NCBI RefSeq assembly: GCF_900215335.1
Contig: NZ_OCMT01000002.1
Location: forward strand, 124,001 to 188,000
Origin: Pedobacter xixiisoli
Lineage (GTDB): Bacteria; Bacteroidota; Bacteroidia; Sphingobacteriales; Sphingobacteriaceae
Direction: 5' to 3'
DNA: 64,000 nt
Shown: in pieces, positions 15,037 through 23,955 of the stretch
How the letters are laid out: each line of letters opens with the position of its first letter
Position numbering within the stretch: position 1 is the first letter of the stretch
Translations under genes and position numbers: made by a program
The notes under the pieces: generated by a model
Database searches by the model: none
What the model was told of the DNA's origin: nothing
What the model saw: the letters and a program-made list of their open reading frames with translations, nothing else

Positions 15037-15474
15037 ATGCAAGAACCGTCAAACTATAATTCCCAAAAGGAATTTAGAAAAACAATTACACTAATCGCAG
15101 GGATATTACTATTATTCTCGGGCATTTATCTTTTATATATCGGAACTTCCGCCAAAGGAACAGTCGATTTCACAACCACTCTTATCAAAGGGAAAATAGA
15201 AACCGGTAGCGCAGGCATGTTAGCCCTGATCGTGGGCTTTATCATTATGTACCTGGCATTGCATGACGCCAAAGAGAATAACAGCACAGCCGATCGGATT
15301 TCAGCTATCATCAGAATGCTATTGAACTGCAATAGACTTGCACTTGTAATAGGGCTATTGGTCATTCTTTTACTGTTGCCATTTATCTATTTAATAGAGG
15401 ATCTACGATTGCAGATACTGATGTTGATCGGTATTATTATCATAATGATTTTTATGGCCGACAAAAGACAGTAA
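15037..15474 (+). CDS. Four-span membrane protein of unknown family
   Basis: 145 residues from ATG 15037 (MQEPSNYNSQKEF); a TTG 6 bp upstream is in frame. Four hydrophobic segments can be read: about 17-35 (ITLIAGILLLFSGIYLLYIG), 58-76, 99-119 and 122-140. A polar loop after the first contains GTVDFTTTLIKGKIETGSAG. No enzyme motif is visible. It converges with mobC, so it may be cargo rather than part of the transfer apparatus. The function is unknown. Confidence 0.6.
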   Translation: MQEPSNYNSQKEFRKTITLIAGILLLFSGIYLLYIGTSAKGTVDFTTTLIKGKIETGSAGMLALIVGFIIMYLALHDAKENNSTADRISAIIRMLLNCNRLALVIGLLVILLLLPFIYLIEDLRLQILMLIGIIIIMIFMADKRQ

Positions 15475-15512
15475 ACTTACATGCCAGAATGACTTTAATT
15501 ATATACATCTAC

Positions 15513-17585
15513 TCACATTGACATAGGTTTATTCTTTGCATTTACCCGAGCCTTGTTTTTATCTTTTTTATTCATTGTTCGAGCTTTCTTGTTTGGCCGT
15601 TCTTGCTTTACACTTTCAGCATCTTGCACTGGTTTATTCCTATTTGAAATCAATTCAATTTCCCTACTCACCAATACGATAACCTGTTTTTTGATCCGAT
15701 CATAGTTCTCCGCTATCTCTTCCTTGGAAACCTTTGAAATGAATGGAATATCCACATAAGCCTTTTCCTCTCTGGCCAAAGCTACATGGTCATTCTGAAT
15801 CTCGCTATGGAACATCTTCAGACCAATCTTCTGTTCGGGATTATCCGCTACAAAACCCACAAACTCTCCCGAAGACAAAGCGGCAATCTTACTGGCCGGA
15901 ACGGCATAATCCATTTGGCTAGATTGGGAAATAGAAACATCGGAACTACTGATATTCCTACTCTCCTTTTGCTGTGAAATCTTTCCAAAGGTTTCCGAAA
16001 GTTTCTTTGCCGTATCACCCGTCACCTGACCACTAATTACATTCCCTACAATGCCCGTAATCACCTCGGCCTGTTCGGCGCCATAGTCCTTTTTGAGTTG
16101 ACTGAAATCCTGCACGGCCAAAGTCGTTGCCACCTTGTTGCTCCTTGCCGTAGCGATCAGACTATCCATATTGTTGAAATAGATAGTAGGAAATTCATCA
16201 AATACTAGACTACTTTTCTGTTGCCCTTTCCTGTTCACCAGTTTGATCATCCTAGAAATATAAAGTGAGAGTACGGCACCGTAAGTCTGTAGCTTTTGCG
16301 GGTTATTTCCTACACAGATGATCTTTGGCTCTTTCGGATTGTTTACATCCAAGGTAAAATCATTTCCCGACAGCACATAGTATAGCGAAGCTGAAGAAAG
16401 TCTGGCCAATCCGATCTTTGCACTGGCAATCTGTCCCTCCAATTGGGCGCTGGCATTGTTCCGCCAAGCGGAGATGAATGGATTGATTAGCACCTGGATT
16501 TCTGGTTGCTCACTAAGCACTGTGAATAATCGGTCGTAATCTACCTGCATCAGTTCGATCACATGTGGAAGTGTACAATATTTTCCATCATCATAGCAAC
16601 GCAGATACCAGATAATCGCTGTGAGAAAATTGATCGGACTTTCCACAAAGAAATCCCCCTGCTTTTTGATCCAGTCCCTGTTCAGCCCCATCATGATGGT
16701 ACGACTTGCCTCGGTGGCATCAGTCAGGTCACCCATGCTCAATGGATCCAAAGGATTACAGCGATGCGTACGATCCAGATCATCAAAATTGATGACATAA
16801 AACTTGGGTTTCACTTGATAATTGCCGCAGTACTGTAGTAGTTTGTTATAGGCAATCTTGGAAAGGTCATCAAACTTGAAATCATACAGGAACATCGTAA
16901 AACCTTTCCGGATATGTTGATCGATAATGTGGCGGATCACAAAATAGGATTTACCAGCCCCCGGTGTCCCTGCCACCAAGAGTCCACGAAAGGGATTGAT
17001 GATATTGATCCAGCTATCCCTTTCCTCTTTCCTGAGATGATACTTCGCCGGTAGGTTGATGCTGAATTCATTTTCCAACAACCGCTCCTCCTGCGGAAAG
17101 GTTTCATTCTCTGAATTGAAAATATCATCGTTGAGATCTCCCTTGATCAATCGGGTCAGCCTCACCCCTCCATTTAGGATCAACAAATATCCAATTATGG
17201 TCAGACCGATATACAGACATGCAACCTGCAGATCAGCAACCCTCATGTAGAGCGAAAGAAAGGCTAGCCAGTAGATCAATAGCCCAGCTGCAATGCCAAG
17301 CAAAATGCTTTTGCGATCTGCCTTTTCATCTTTTCTTCCCTTTGCCCCCATCAAACTTATCAACAGACAAAGCAGTGCCGCAGCCTTTGCACTGAATAGG
17401 CCATTAAACAGACCTAACCCTGCAATATTAGTAACGATACGATCGGTAATTTCGGCCGTCCAGCCCATTTCTCGGAACGCCCGGTAGCAGAGCATATAAA
17501 AATGGATGGCGAGTATAAATATGCTGATGAGCCTGGTCAGATCAATGATCTTGCGTAGTCCCTGGGTATCTTCTCCTGTCTGCAT
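15513..17585 (-). CDS. mobC: MobC, VirD4/TraG-type coupling protein
   Basis: 690 residues from ATG 17583-17585, which lies 7 bp after the mobB stop. A longer frame reaching 17648 lies inside mobB. Hydrophobic segments occur in the first 150 residues. The ATPase domain has Walker A (GTPGAGKSYFVI) and Walker B (SSLVFDEFPTIYF). Coupling proteins of this Bacteroidota type bring the relaxase-DNA complex to a type IV secretion channel at the inner membrane. The tail is very basic (NKKDKNKARVNAKNK). No channel genes are in the window, so a helper element would be needed. Confidence 0.92.
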   Translation of the reverse strand: MQTGEDTQGLRKIIDLTRLISIFILAIHFYMLCYRAFREMGWTAEITDRIVTNIAGLGLFNGLFSAKAAALLCLLISLMGAKGRKDEKADRKSILLGIAAGLLIYWLAFLSLYMRVADLQVACLYIGLTIIGYLLILNGGVRLTRLIKGDLNDDIFNSENETFPQEERLLENEFSINLPAKYHLRKEERDSWINIINPFRGLLVAGTPGAGKSYFVIRHIIDQHIRKGFTMFLYDFKFDDLSKIAYNKLLQYCGNYQVKPKFYVINFDDLDRTHRCNPLDPLSMGDLTDATEASRTIMMGLNRDWIKKQGDFFVESPINFLTAIIWYLRCYDDGKYCTLPHVIELMQVDYDRLFTVLSEQPEIQVLINPFISAWRNNASAQLEGQIASAKIGLARLSSASLYYVLSGNDFTLDVNNPKEPKIICVGNNPQKLQTYGAVLSLYISRMIKLVNRKGQQKSSLVFDEFPTIYFNNMDSLIATARSNKVATTLAVQDFSQLKKDYGAEQAEVITGIVGNVISGQVTGDTAKKLSETFGKISQQKESRNISSSDVSISQSSQMDYAVPASKIAALSSGEFVGFVADNPEQKIGLKMFHSEIQNDHVALAREEKAYVDIPFISKVSKEEIAENYDRIKKQVIVLVSREIELISNRNKPVQDAESVKQERPNKKARTMNKKDKNKARVNAKNKPMSM

Positions 17586-17592
17586 AACTTTC

Positions 17593-18849
17593 TTAAATAG
17601 TAACCTGTTGCTGTCTTTTCTTTTTCTTCTTGCGTTTAGGTATTCCACCAGATGGATCTTGTTGCGCTGGAGCCAATAAATCTTCCAATAAACTTGGCTG
17701 ACTAGTGGAAGGGCTAGCTGATAAATTAGCCTCTATCGGACCTATGCGTTTAGCAGCACGTAGAAGTGGCTGTAAAAGACTCGCTGGCTTAGTTTGACTA
17801 GCTAATCTTTCCATTATCGCCTTAGCGCTATAATACTTCCCAAGATCAGATCCATTGAATACACACTTTTGTTTATGATCGACATAGGTAACACCGAAAA
17901 CTTGCCCATTTTCATTCTGCCTAAACATCACAGCTATGCCTTGCTTTTCCGCGTCGTTAATGAACCTTTTCCTGGTAACCGATCTATAGGGAGTAAATAG
18001 CTTATCGATACGTTTTTTAAGGTCCGGCTTGTAGGCCTTCCTTTTTTCATTGTGCCCAGCAAACCTTTTCTCCAGATTCCGCAGCGTAGGCTTGATATAG
18101 AACGCACTGGCCTTGATCGGCACACCGACCTGCCTTCCCTTGGCATCAATGACCGAATACATCAATCCTTTCCTTTCGAACATCGCACTTTCAGGTTCAC
18201 CCCTGATCGCCATGACGTTAAAGCATCCCAACGCTGCATTGTACTCTGCCAAGGAAGTAAACTTATAATCACGGTTAACCGAAGTGAGCACATTGCTGAT
18301 CGCCCTTTTGGTCGGCAGGTGACCGTACTTAACCTTTTTGAATTCAGCCTTTTTGATCTTCGGAGAAACATGCTCCTTCTTATTTTCAGCCCTGACCAGA
18401 TCAAATTCTATTTCGATTCCCTTCCTTGCGGCTTCGGACTTTTCTGCCCCTATATTGTGCAGGTCCATACGCTGACCTTGCGGGGTAATATTGGTGGTCA
18501 CGATATGCATGTGGGTATGGGCAGCATCCAAATGGCGGTAGACCAGAAAGGGTTGCTCACCAAAACCTATTCTTTCCATATATTCCATCCCGATCTGTTG
18601 CAGCTTACCATCAGCTAATTTCTCTTTGGAATGAAAGTTTAAGGTGATATGGACAGCATTGGTCTTCACGTTGGGCTTGAGCCTTAACAGGTGCGAAAAC
18701 CTGTTCAGTTTCTGCTGCCTATCCAGCTTCTGTGCATATCCCGCAAAACCACTGGCCAAGATCATTCGGGCCTTGGCCTGATCTACCTTATTCTCGTTGT
18801 AATAAAGTATCGCCCGCATACTTTTGGAAGCCGTTATCCTTGCAACCAT
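17593..18849 (-). CDS. mobB: MobB relaxase (mobilization nuclease)
   Basis: 418 residues. The N-terminal relaxase domain has the metal-binding histidine cluster DAAHTHMHIVTTNI near residue 110, after the conserved NAVHITLNFHSKEKL strand. The likely catalytic Tyr is in RAILYYNENKV. It should nick the transfer origin and stay covalently attached to the 5' end. The C-terminal half is basic and variable, ending in KRKKKKKRQQQVTI. It overlaps mobA by 16 bp and is closely followed by mobC: a compact three-gene module. The family is certain from the motif and context. Confidence 0.92.
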   Translation of the reverse strand: MVARITASKSMRAILYYNENKVDQAKARMILASGFAGYAQKLDRQQKLNRFSHLLRLKPNVKTNAVHITLNFHSKEKLADGKLQQIGMEYMERIGFGEQPFLVYRHLDAAHTHMHIVTTNITPQGQRMDLHNIGAEKSEAARKGIEIEFDLVRAENKKEHVSPKIKKAEFKKVKYGHLPTKRAISNVLTSVNRDYKFTSLAEYNAALGCFNVMAIRGEPESAMFERKGLMYSVIDAKGRQVGVPIKASAFYIKPTLRNLEKRFAGHNEKRKAYKPDLKKRIDKLFTPYRSVTRKRFINDAEKQGIAVMFRQNENGQVFGVTYVDHKQKCVFNGSDLGKYYSAKAIMERLASQTKPASLLQPLLRAAKRIGPIEANLSASPSTSQPSLLEDLLAPAQQDPSGGIPKRKKKKKRQQQVTI

Positions 18850-19241
18850 TTTTCTGCCAGTTTGGATACCACGGAAAGTAGACGGTCAACCTTACCATCG
18901 ATCATCCGGTACATATCGGCAGTCTGTAGGGCGTAGTAGCTACGTTTATTTTCATTATTTGCCCCATTAAACTTCCTAGTGACCTGATTGATGTTTACCC
19001 CTATCGCTTTCAGTTCCCTTCGAATACCCGCCAGTTCCTCCATCACCGGGTTCATCGAAACGTCCTGTTGGTATAGCTTTATTTTCTGGTTTCCGAGTAT
19101 TTTTCTGCAGACCTCTGCAACGGAAGGACTATAACTTTCCCGCTTCATTTGCTCCAGCTTTTTGAACATGGTCTCCGTTACCCTGATGATGATATTATGG
19201 CTGAGCAGCTCTTCAGTATCTGCTAATTTCTTTCGTGACAT
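18834..19241 (-). CDS. mobA: MobA, relaxosome accessory protein
   Basis: 135 residues, basic. It has the pattern of the mobilization-protein family that carries the segment IGVNINQVTRKFNG (about 82-95), preceded by a probable ribbon-helix-helix-like N-terminus (NIIIRVTETMFKKLEQMKR, then SPSVAEVCRKIL). Such proteins bind the transfer origin and load the relaxase. It is the first gene of the mobA-mobB-mobC unit, and the non-coding DNA upstream is the natural place for oriT. Naming of MobA, B and C varies between elements. Confidence 0.88.
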   Translation of the reverse strand: MSRKKLADTEELLSHNIIIRVTETMFKKLEQMKRESYSPSVAEVCRKILGNQKIKLYQQDVSMNPVMEELAGIRRELKAIGVNINQVTRKFNGANNENKRSYYALQTADMYRMIDGKVDRLLSVVSKLAEKWLQG

Positions 19242-19420
19242 ACGGTGTATGGATTAGACGCTTCCAGCAGCACGAGTTCCGAGTGGTGCCCCGGCCTAAA
19301 GGACGGCAAAGATTTTTTGCGCATGCAAAAATACATCTTTGCCTAGACCAAGCGGGCTACCCAACAAAGCTCCCGAGCCAGTGCTGAAAACAGTGGTTGA
19401 TGAAATTTTGAATGGTTCTG
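19242..19420. other. Candidate oriT / mob promoter region
   Basis: Directly upstream of mobA lies a long hairpin at 19305-19343: outer arms GGCAAAGAT and ATCTTTGCC, inner arms TTTTTGC and GCAAAAA around GCAT. It is flanked by G+C-rich DNA (GTGGTGCCCCGGCC on the left, CGGGCTACCCAAC on the right). Position and inverted repeats fit a relaxase recognition region, with nicking usually beside such a hairpin. The hairpin is seen; the oriT role is inferred. The following 350 bp (19421-19773) show only a weak AGGGAC/GTCCCT stem at 19538-19564. Confidence 0.5.
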
Positions 19421-19773
19421 TTTACGGTCTAGAAATACGACTTAAGTCGACTTCGGCGGCAGCCTGCATTACCGACTTTCGTACCTGGTGCCTTAACCAC
19501 GTTCTGGAGAAAGATTTCGCTTTTCGCATCTTAAGGTAGGGACTGCCATTATACCTGCGTCCCTGGATATTTGGGTTCTTGTTTCGATTGATCATCATTG
19601 TAAAAATTAATTCGAAACAAAGTTGAAGGGATAGCAAATCAGTTTGTCACTAGTAGAGACAAGTTTATAATAAAAAATACGAGGGTGTACAATGTTAGTG
19701 GTATCAAATTCCGGGTGATACATTGTGGTTACAAGTGTAATTAAATGATGGGTAACTCTTAAATTTATACCAA

Positions 19774-20121
19774 ATGATGGTTGTGTATAATGTAAAATAT
19801 CCAAAGGTTCAAGACTTTTTTAACGCAAATAAAAAAGAAATCTATAGGAATAGGCTAACATATTATCATCTGATTAAATATTTCGACCAAAGGCTGAATA
19901 TTGATTTTACTATTAAATTGTGTATTTCGGCAAAAATAGCCAATCATTTCCTTCCAAACTATCCAGTTAAACTAGGCCAATTGTTGCTCTACCAATCGAG
20001 CAAACTTTTCGTTAGAAATTATTTTCCTTCTCCAGATCTATATTTTCCTGAATCGCTTTTAGTACCACTAAGACAGTTGATCTATAAAAAGACTAAACCG
20101 GATCGACCAAAGTTCCGCTAA
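19774..20121 (+). CDS. Hypothetical protein at the composition boundary
   Basis: 115 residues (a second ATG is the next codon), rich in Tyr, Lys and Asn, soluble and without a recognisable motif (YHLIKYFDQRLNIDFTIKL in the middle, KKTKPDRPKFR at the end). It is the first clearly A+T-rich frame after the G+C-richer mobilization module and is alone on its strand. The 350 bp after it (20122-20471) hold no gene that I can support, only AATACCTAT at 20407 ahead of the next gene. Confidence 0.45.
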   Translation: MMVVYNVKYPKVQDFFNANKKEIYRNRLTYYHLIKYFDQRLNIDFTIKLCISAKIANHFLPNYPVKLGQLLLYQSSKLFVRNYFPSPDLYFPESLLVPLRQLIYKKTKPDRPKFR

Positions 20122-20471
20122 TCAGAGATTTCAATTATAATAAGAAAAACCAAGCATGTCCGACCAGCCCACTAGCATGTTACGGATATTATCTATAGTT
20201 CTTAAATTATAAGTTTTTAGCCTGTTCATTTCTACCATGTTCTTCAGCATAGACGTATTTGCCAATACACTTGATCTGGAAAGTTGAGGTCGCCTGCTTG
20301 TTAAGGAATCACACAATGAGGAAATGTTCTCGACAATGAAGAAAAAACGTATTTACCTAGCATCTATCCAAGTATTTAACACCAACCCGTCGCAGCTTAT
20401 ACCCAAAATACCTATCTATTAAACTAAAACTAAACCCTAGTGTTGGATATATAATCAACTCAAAAAGAACA

Positions 20472-21095
20472 ATGAAAAAGATACTATTATTTGTAATGTC
20501 GGCTGGTATTGTATTAACTGCTTGTAGACAAAGTCCCAACCCATCAAGCCAAAACGACTTAAATCAAATTAAAGAAGAAAAATTAGATACGGCTTTAGCA
20601 GATGGCAAAGTCAATACTTTTGCTGCCAACGCAGCCATAGGCAGTATGATGGAAATTGAGAGTAGTGCATTGATGATCAAGCGAACAGAAAACAGGGATA
20701 TTCAAAACCTGGCGACCATTATGGTTAAAGATCATACGATGGCTCAAAAAGAGTTAAAGTCGATTGCGTTGAACGGAAACATGAGCTTACCTCAATCTCT
20801 GCCAAACGAAAAACAGGCCATACTAGTTAAATTAGATTCTCTAAAAGAAGATGAACGCAATCATTATTACGCGGAGCTGATGGTTAAAGAACACGAAGAA
20901 GCGGTAAAATTATTTAAAGAAGCCAGTAATGGCGAAGCCGATCCTAAATTAGCTCAATTTGCAAAAAGCAAGCTACCTACTTTAGAACATCATTTGATGG
21001 AAGCTAAAAATGTATGGAAAATGATGCAGGCAATTCGTGGTGATAAAGGAGACTACCCGCTTAAAATTAGCAAAGACAGAGAAAGCAAACCTTAA
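20472..21095 (+). CDS. DUF4142 lipoprotein
   Basis: 207 residues. A lipoprotein signal peptide is clear: MKKILLFVMSAGIVLTAC, with Cys18 as the lipidation site. The rest is a helical domain typical of DUF4142 (ferritin-like four-helix outline), with IQNLATIMVKDHTMAQKEL and YAELMVKEHEEAVKLFKEA. Proteins of this family are periplasmic or outer-membrane attached and are repeatedly found in general-stress clusters of proteobacteria and Bacteroidota. It is monocistronic, ending in a strong terminator. Function beyond family is unknown. Confidence 0.88.
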   Translation: MKKILLFVMSAGIVLTACRQSPNPSSQNDLNQIKEEKLDTALADGKVNTFAANAAIGSMMEIESSALMIKRTENRDIQNLATIMVKDHTMAQKELKSIALNGNMSLPQSLPNEKQAILVKLDSLKEDERNHYYAELMVKEHEEAVKLFKEASNGEADPKLAQFAKSKLPTLEHHLMEAKNVWKMMQAIRGDKGDYPLKISKDRESKP

Positions 21096-21114
21096 ACATC
21101 ATTTCCGTTAAGCA

Positions 21115-21156
21115 AAAAGTCGAAGTTGAGAAATTCAGCTTCGACTTTTTATTTTT
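21115..21156. terminator. Intrinsic terminator between 20472 gene and SDR
   Basis: AAGTCGAAG (21117-21125) and CTTCGACTT (21139-21147) form a perfect 9-bp stem followed by TTTATTTTT. It serves the forward lipoprotein gene. The preceding A-rich stretch could let it work weakly for the converging SDR gene as well. Confidence 0.85.
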
Positions 21157-21182
21157 AAAAACACACGTAATTTCGTGAAAGG

Positions 21183-22178
21183 TTAAGGTTGCCCTCCACC
21201 TCCCGCAGCGCCGTAGATTTGCCCAGTTGCGTAACTTGCATCTTCAGCAGCTAATTGTACATAAATAGAAGCTAACTCTGCTGGTTGCCCAGGTCTGCCC
21301 ATCGGCGTATTACCGCCAAAATTCTTTAGTTTTTCTTGCGTAGCTCCACCGCTTACTTGTAAAGGTGTCCAAATTGGACCAGGTGCCACGCCATTTACAC
21401 GGATACCCTTTGGTCCTAATTGCTTTGCCAAGGAACGAATATAACTCGTAGTTGCCGCTTTGGTTTGTGCATAATCATACAAGTCTTCTGACGGATCGGT
21501 AGCTTGTACCGATGTTGTACCAATGATTACCGAACCTGGTTTTAAATGTGGTAAAGCAGCTTTGATGGTCCAAAACGGAGCATAAATATTTGTTTTCATA
21601 GTCGCATCGAACTCTTCGCTTGGCAAATCCAAAACCGAAGGGTAAGTCTGCTGCCGGGCTGCATTATTTACTAAAATATCTAAACCTCCCAACTCGGCCA
21701 CTGCTCGAGTAATCAATTGCTGACAAAAAGCCTCGGTCCTTAAATCGCCTGGAATTGCAATGGCTTTACGTCCGGCCGCTTTAATCAAAGCGATTACTTC
21801 TTTGGCATCTTCTTCTTCATTTGGAAGGTAATTAATGGCAACATCCGCACCTTCTCGAGCGTAAGCAATCGCAGCTGCTCTTCCCATTCCAGAATCGCCG
21901 CCTGTAATGAGTGCTTTTCTACCACTCAACCTTCCAGATCCTTTGTAACTCTCTTCGCCATGATCAGGACGAGGTTCCATTTTTGACGCCAAACCTGGCC
22001 ACGGTTGTTTTTGTCCTTTAAATGGCGGCTTTGGATATTTCTCCCTCGGATCTTCCAGCCCTTCTACTTTATCTGTGATAGTGATATTCGCAAATAATGG
22101 TGGAATGCCGATGGAAAGCATTCCCGCTCCGAAACCACCCACCATTGTCCTCCTACTAATTTTGTGATTGATCTTCAT
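21183..22178 (-). CDS. SDR oxidoreductase with a Tat-like leader
   Basis: 331 residues. The N-terminus ISRRTMVGGFGAGMLSIG looks like a twin-arginine export signal. The linker PREKYPKPPFKGQKQPWPG is shared with YhxC/YdaD-type general-stress SDRs. The Rossmann motif TGGDSGMGRA (about residue 92), NNAA, the active-site Ser in GTTSVQA and Tyr/Lys in YDYAQTKAA are all present, so it should be an NAD(P)-dependent dehydrogenase. Periplasmic location would be unusual for this group unless the cofactor is bound before export. The protein ends in a Gly-rich tail (AAGGGGQP). Confidence 0.88.
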   Translation of the reverse strand: MKINHKISRRTMVGGFGAGMLSIGIPPLFANITITDKVEGLEDPREKYPKPPFKGQKQPWPGLASKMEPRPDHGEESYKGSGRLSGRKALITGGDSGMGRAAAIAYAREGADVAINYLPNEEEDAKEVIALIKAAGRKAIAIPGDLRTEAFCQQLITRAVAELGGLDILVNNAARQQTYPSVLDLPSEEFDATMKTNIYAPFWTIKAALPHLKPGSVIIGTTSVQATDPSEDLYDYAQTKAATTSYIRSLAKQLGPKGIRVNGVAPGPIWTPLQVSGGATQEKLKNFGGNTPMGRPGQPAELASIYVQLAAEDASYATGQIYGAAGGGGQP

Positions 22179-22244
22179 ATAATTTCCTAATAATTAAAAA
22201 CAAAAAACCAGATCCATCATGTTGGATCTGGTCTTGATTCTTTT

Positions 22245-22598
22245 TTAGATCATAATTTGGTTGCGTACTTCATCGTCATCGTCATCCTCATCTAACCCAG
22301 TGCCATTTTCATCGCGAGCGTAAGTGCTATCGCCTACTTCATCTTGATCGTAATGGTCGGTTAAGCCATCTTCCTGAGCATCGTCTTCAAATTCATCGCC
22401 ATCTTCTTCTACAATAGCACTCTCGATGTTCTCTTCCTCATCGGCCATTGGCTCATCATCAGACCAATCCTCTTCCAAACCGTTATTTTCATCTAATGTA
22501 CCACCAGTGCCACCACTTTTAGGCTGTCCTGTTGGATTTTGATTTTGCTGAGTCGAACCTTGTCCGCCTTCTAGTTGCTCGTTTTCTTGATAGTTCAT
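22245..22598 (-). CDS. Acidic low-complexity protein
   Basis: About 117 residues from ATG 22598 (MNYQENEQLEGGQGS). Gln/Gly-rich at the start, it becomes very rich in Asp and Glu (LDEDDDDDEVRNQIMI at the end). It is almost certainly disordered, with no hydrophobic core. It lies 66 bp upstream of the SDR gene on the same strand and may be cotranscribed. Similar hydrophilic proteins are often induced by osmotic or desiccation stress, but there is no motif such as a LEA repeat to prove it. Confidence 0.6.
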   Translation of the reverse strand: MNYQENEQLEGGQGSTQQNQNPTGQPKSGGTGGTLDENNGLEEDWSDDEPMADEEENIESAIVEEDGDEFEDDAQEDGLTDHYDQDEVGDSTYARDENGTGLDEDDDDDEVRNQIMI

Positions 22599-22727
22599 CG
22601 TCAATCGTTTTAAGTTTTAGGGTTATCCCTATCACACAAGGACTAAAAGCAACAAATGTTTTGACTAGCAAAAAAACGCGTATTCTGTCGACTTTATAAA
22701 GTAGATATACGTAGATAGATGAATGAC

Positions 22728-23009
22728 TTAACCCGTGCTTTCGTCGATATCAAAAGGTGTAGGCTCCTGACCTTCTACATCGTTACGATCTGGGTTAAGC
22801 TCAGGAATATCGCTTTCATTGGCATTGCTTGTGCCTTGTTCGTCTTCATTCCATTCTTCGGCAGTGCTACCTTGATCCGAAAAGCCATCATCAGGGCTTT
22901 GCGGCTTATCATTGGTTTCATTTGTCCCGTCATGATCAGGATTATTTTGTGGATCTCTTGGATCGTTTTCCTGCTGTGGTGTCTGAATTTCCATTGTTTT
23001 AAATTTCAT
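22728..23009 (-). CDS. Acidic, Asn/Asp/Pro-rich disordered protein
   Basis: 93 residues from ATG 23009 (MKFKTMEIQTPQQ); an ATG five codons on is an equally good start. The composition is Asp, Glu, Asn, Pro and Gln with almost no hydrophobics (PRDPQNNPDHDGTNETNDK). It resembles the neighbour at 22245 in character but not in sequence. It is divergent from the forward SDR gene. Probably a disordered stress protein; no family is recognised. Confidence 0.55.
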   Translation of the reverse strand: MKFKTMEIQTPQQENDPRDPQNNPDHDGTNETNDKPQSPDDGFSDQGSTAEEWNEDEQGTSNANESDIPELNPDRNDVEGQEPTPFDIDESTG

Positions 23010-23202
23010 AGTGAAACCAAGCTGCCGCAAAGGATGTGCCTCGTAGTGTGAAGTTGGCTAACAGTTTCACACATAGTTCGCTTAAGCGCCAATAACACAA
23101 CATACGTTGTCAAGTTTAGGTATTTCACCTTGTTAAAGAGGTATTTAGTTGCCAAACTATACCTCTAAAGCTGTGGTTTTTATTGAACAAAAAAAGAAGA
23201 TT

Positions 23203-23955
23203 ATGGAAAAACTATTTGATATCGGGAGAATAACTGGTAAACGAGTGCTCATTACTGGCGGCACAACCGGTATAGGAAGAGCATTGGCAATTAGGCTGGC
23301 TGTGTTGGGTGCTAACATTGTAATTGTGGGCCGCCATCAAGATGTAATACAGGAAACTTTGGAAGCAATTAGTCACGATGATTCTCAAACGCAGGTACTG
23401 GGCGTCGTGGCAGACGTTTCGCTTCAAGAAGACATTGACCGAATATTTCTAACCGTAGATGAAGAGTTAGGCGGTCTGGATATTTTAATTAACAATGCTG
23501 GTTTAGCTTATGGCAGCGTGATGGAAGGCGGATACAGCGACTGGGAATATATCGTGAAAACCAACTTAGTTGGCTACATGGCTTGCAGCAATTACGCCAT
23601 TAAAGTAATGCTTCCAAACAAGAAAGGCCACATTATCCATATTGGTTCTATGAGCGCTGATGAACGCGGAGACGGTAGTTCTGTTTACGTAGCTACTAAA
23701 TCTGGACTACAGGGCTTTTCGGAATCACTAAGAAAAGAAGTCAATCCTAAAGGTATTAACGTAACGCTGATTGATCCCGGTGCAGTTGATACCGATATGC
23801 AAGAACAACCAAAAGAAGAAAAAGAGCAAAAAATTGAGGCGATGGAAATGTTGATGGCAGACGATATTGTAGAAAGTGTGGTCTATGTGCTATCTCAACA
23901 CGAAAGGACTTCAATAGTTGAATTGAAGATCAAACCTTTAAAGCAAATCATATGA
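23203..23955 (+). CDS. SDR-family oxidoreductase
   Basis: 250 residues from ATG 23203 (MEKLFDIGRITGK), preferred over an in-frame TTG at 23149. It is a classical short-chain dehydrogenase: cofactor motif TGGTTGIGRA, NNAG (INNAGLAYGS), catalytic Ser in IGSMSAD and Tyr/Lys in YVATKSG, then LIDPGAVDTDM. It should be an NADP-dependent reductase of a small alcohol or carbonyl. Its stop overlaps the start of the 733-residue gene (ATGA), implying coupled translation. A near-palindrome GAGGTAT...ATACCTC at 23138-23165 sits about 40 bp upstream and may be an operator. Confidence 0.88.
   Translation: MEKLFDIGRITGKRVLITGGTTGIGRALAIRLAVLGANIVIVGRHQDVIQETLEAISHDDSQTQVLGVVADVSLQEDIDRIFLTVDEELGGLDILINNAGLAYGSVMEGGYSDWEYIVKTNLVGYMACSNYAIKVMLPNKKGHIIHIGSMSADERGDGSSVYVATKSGLQGFSESLRKEVNPKGINVTLIDPGAVDTDMQEQPKEEKEQKIEAMEMLMADDIVESVVYVLSQHERTSIVELKIKPLKQII

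Noticed and set aside
18052-18618. 188-residue forward frame opposite mobB
   Set aside because: The mobB relaxase motif and overlapping mobA/mobC arrangement fix the reverse strand as coding.
22719-23051. 110-residue hydrophobic-looking forward frame
   Set aside because: It is antisense to the acidic protein gene at 22728; Asp/Glu-rich codons read backwards give hydrophobic residues.
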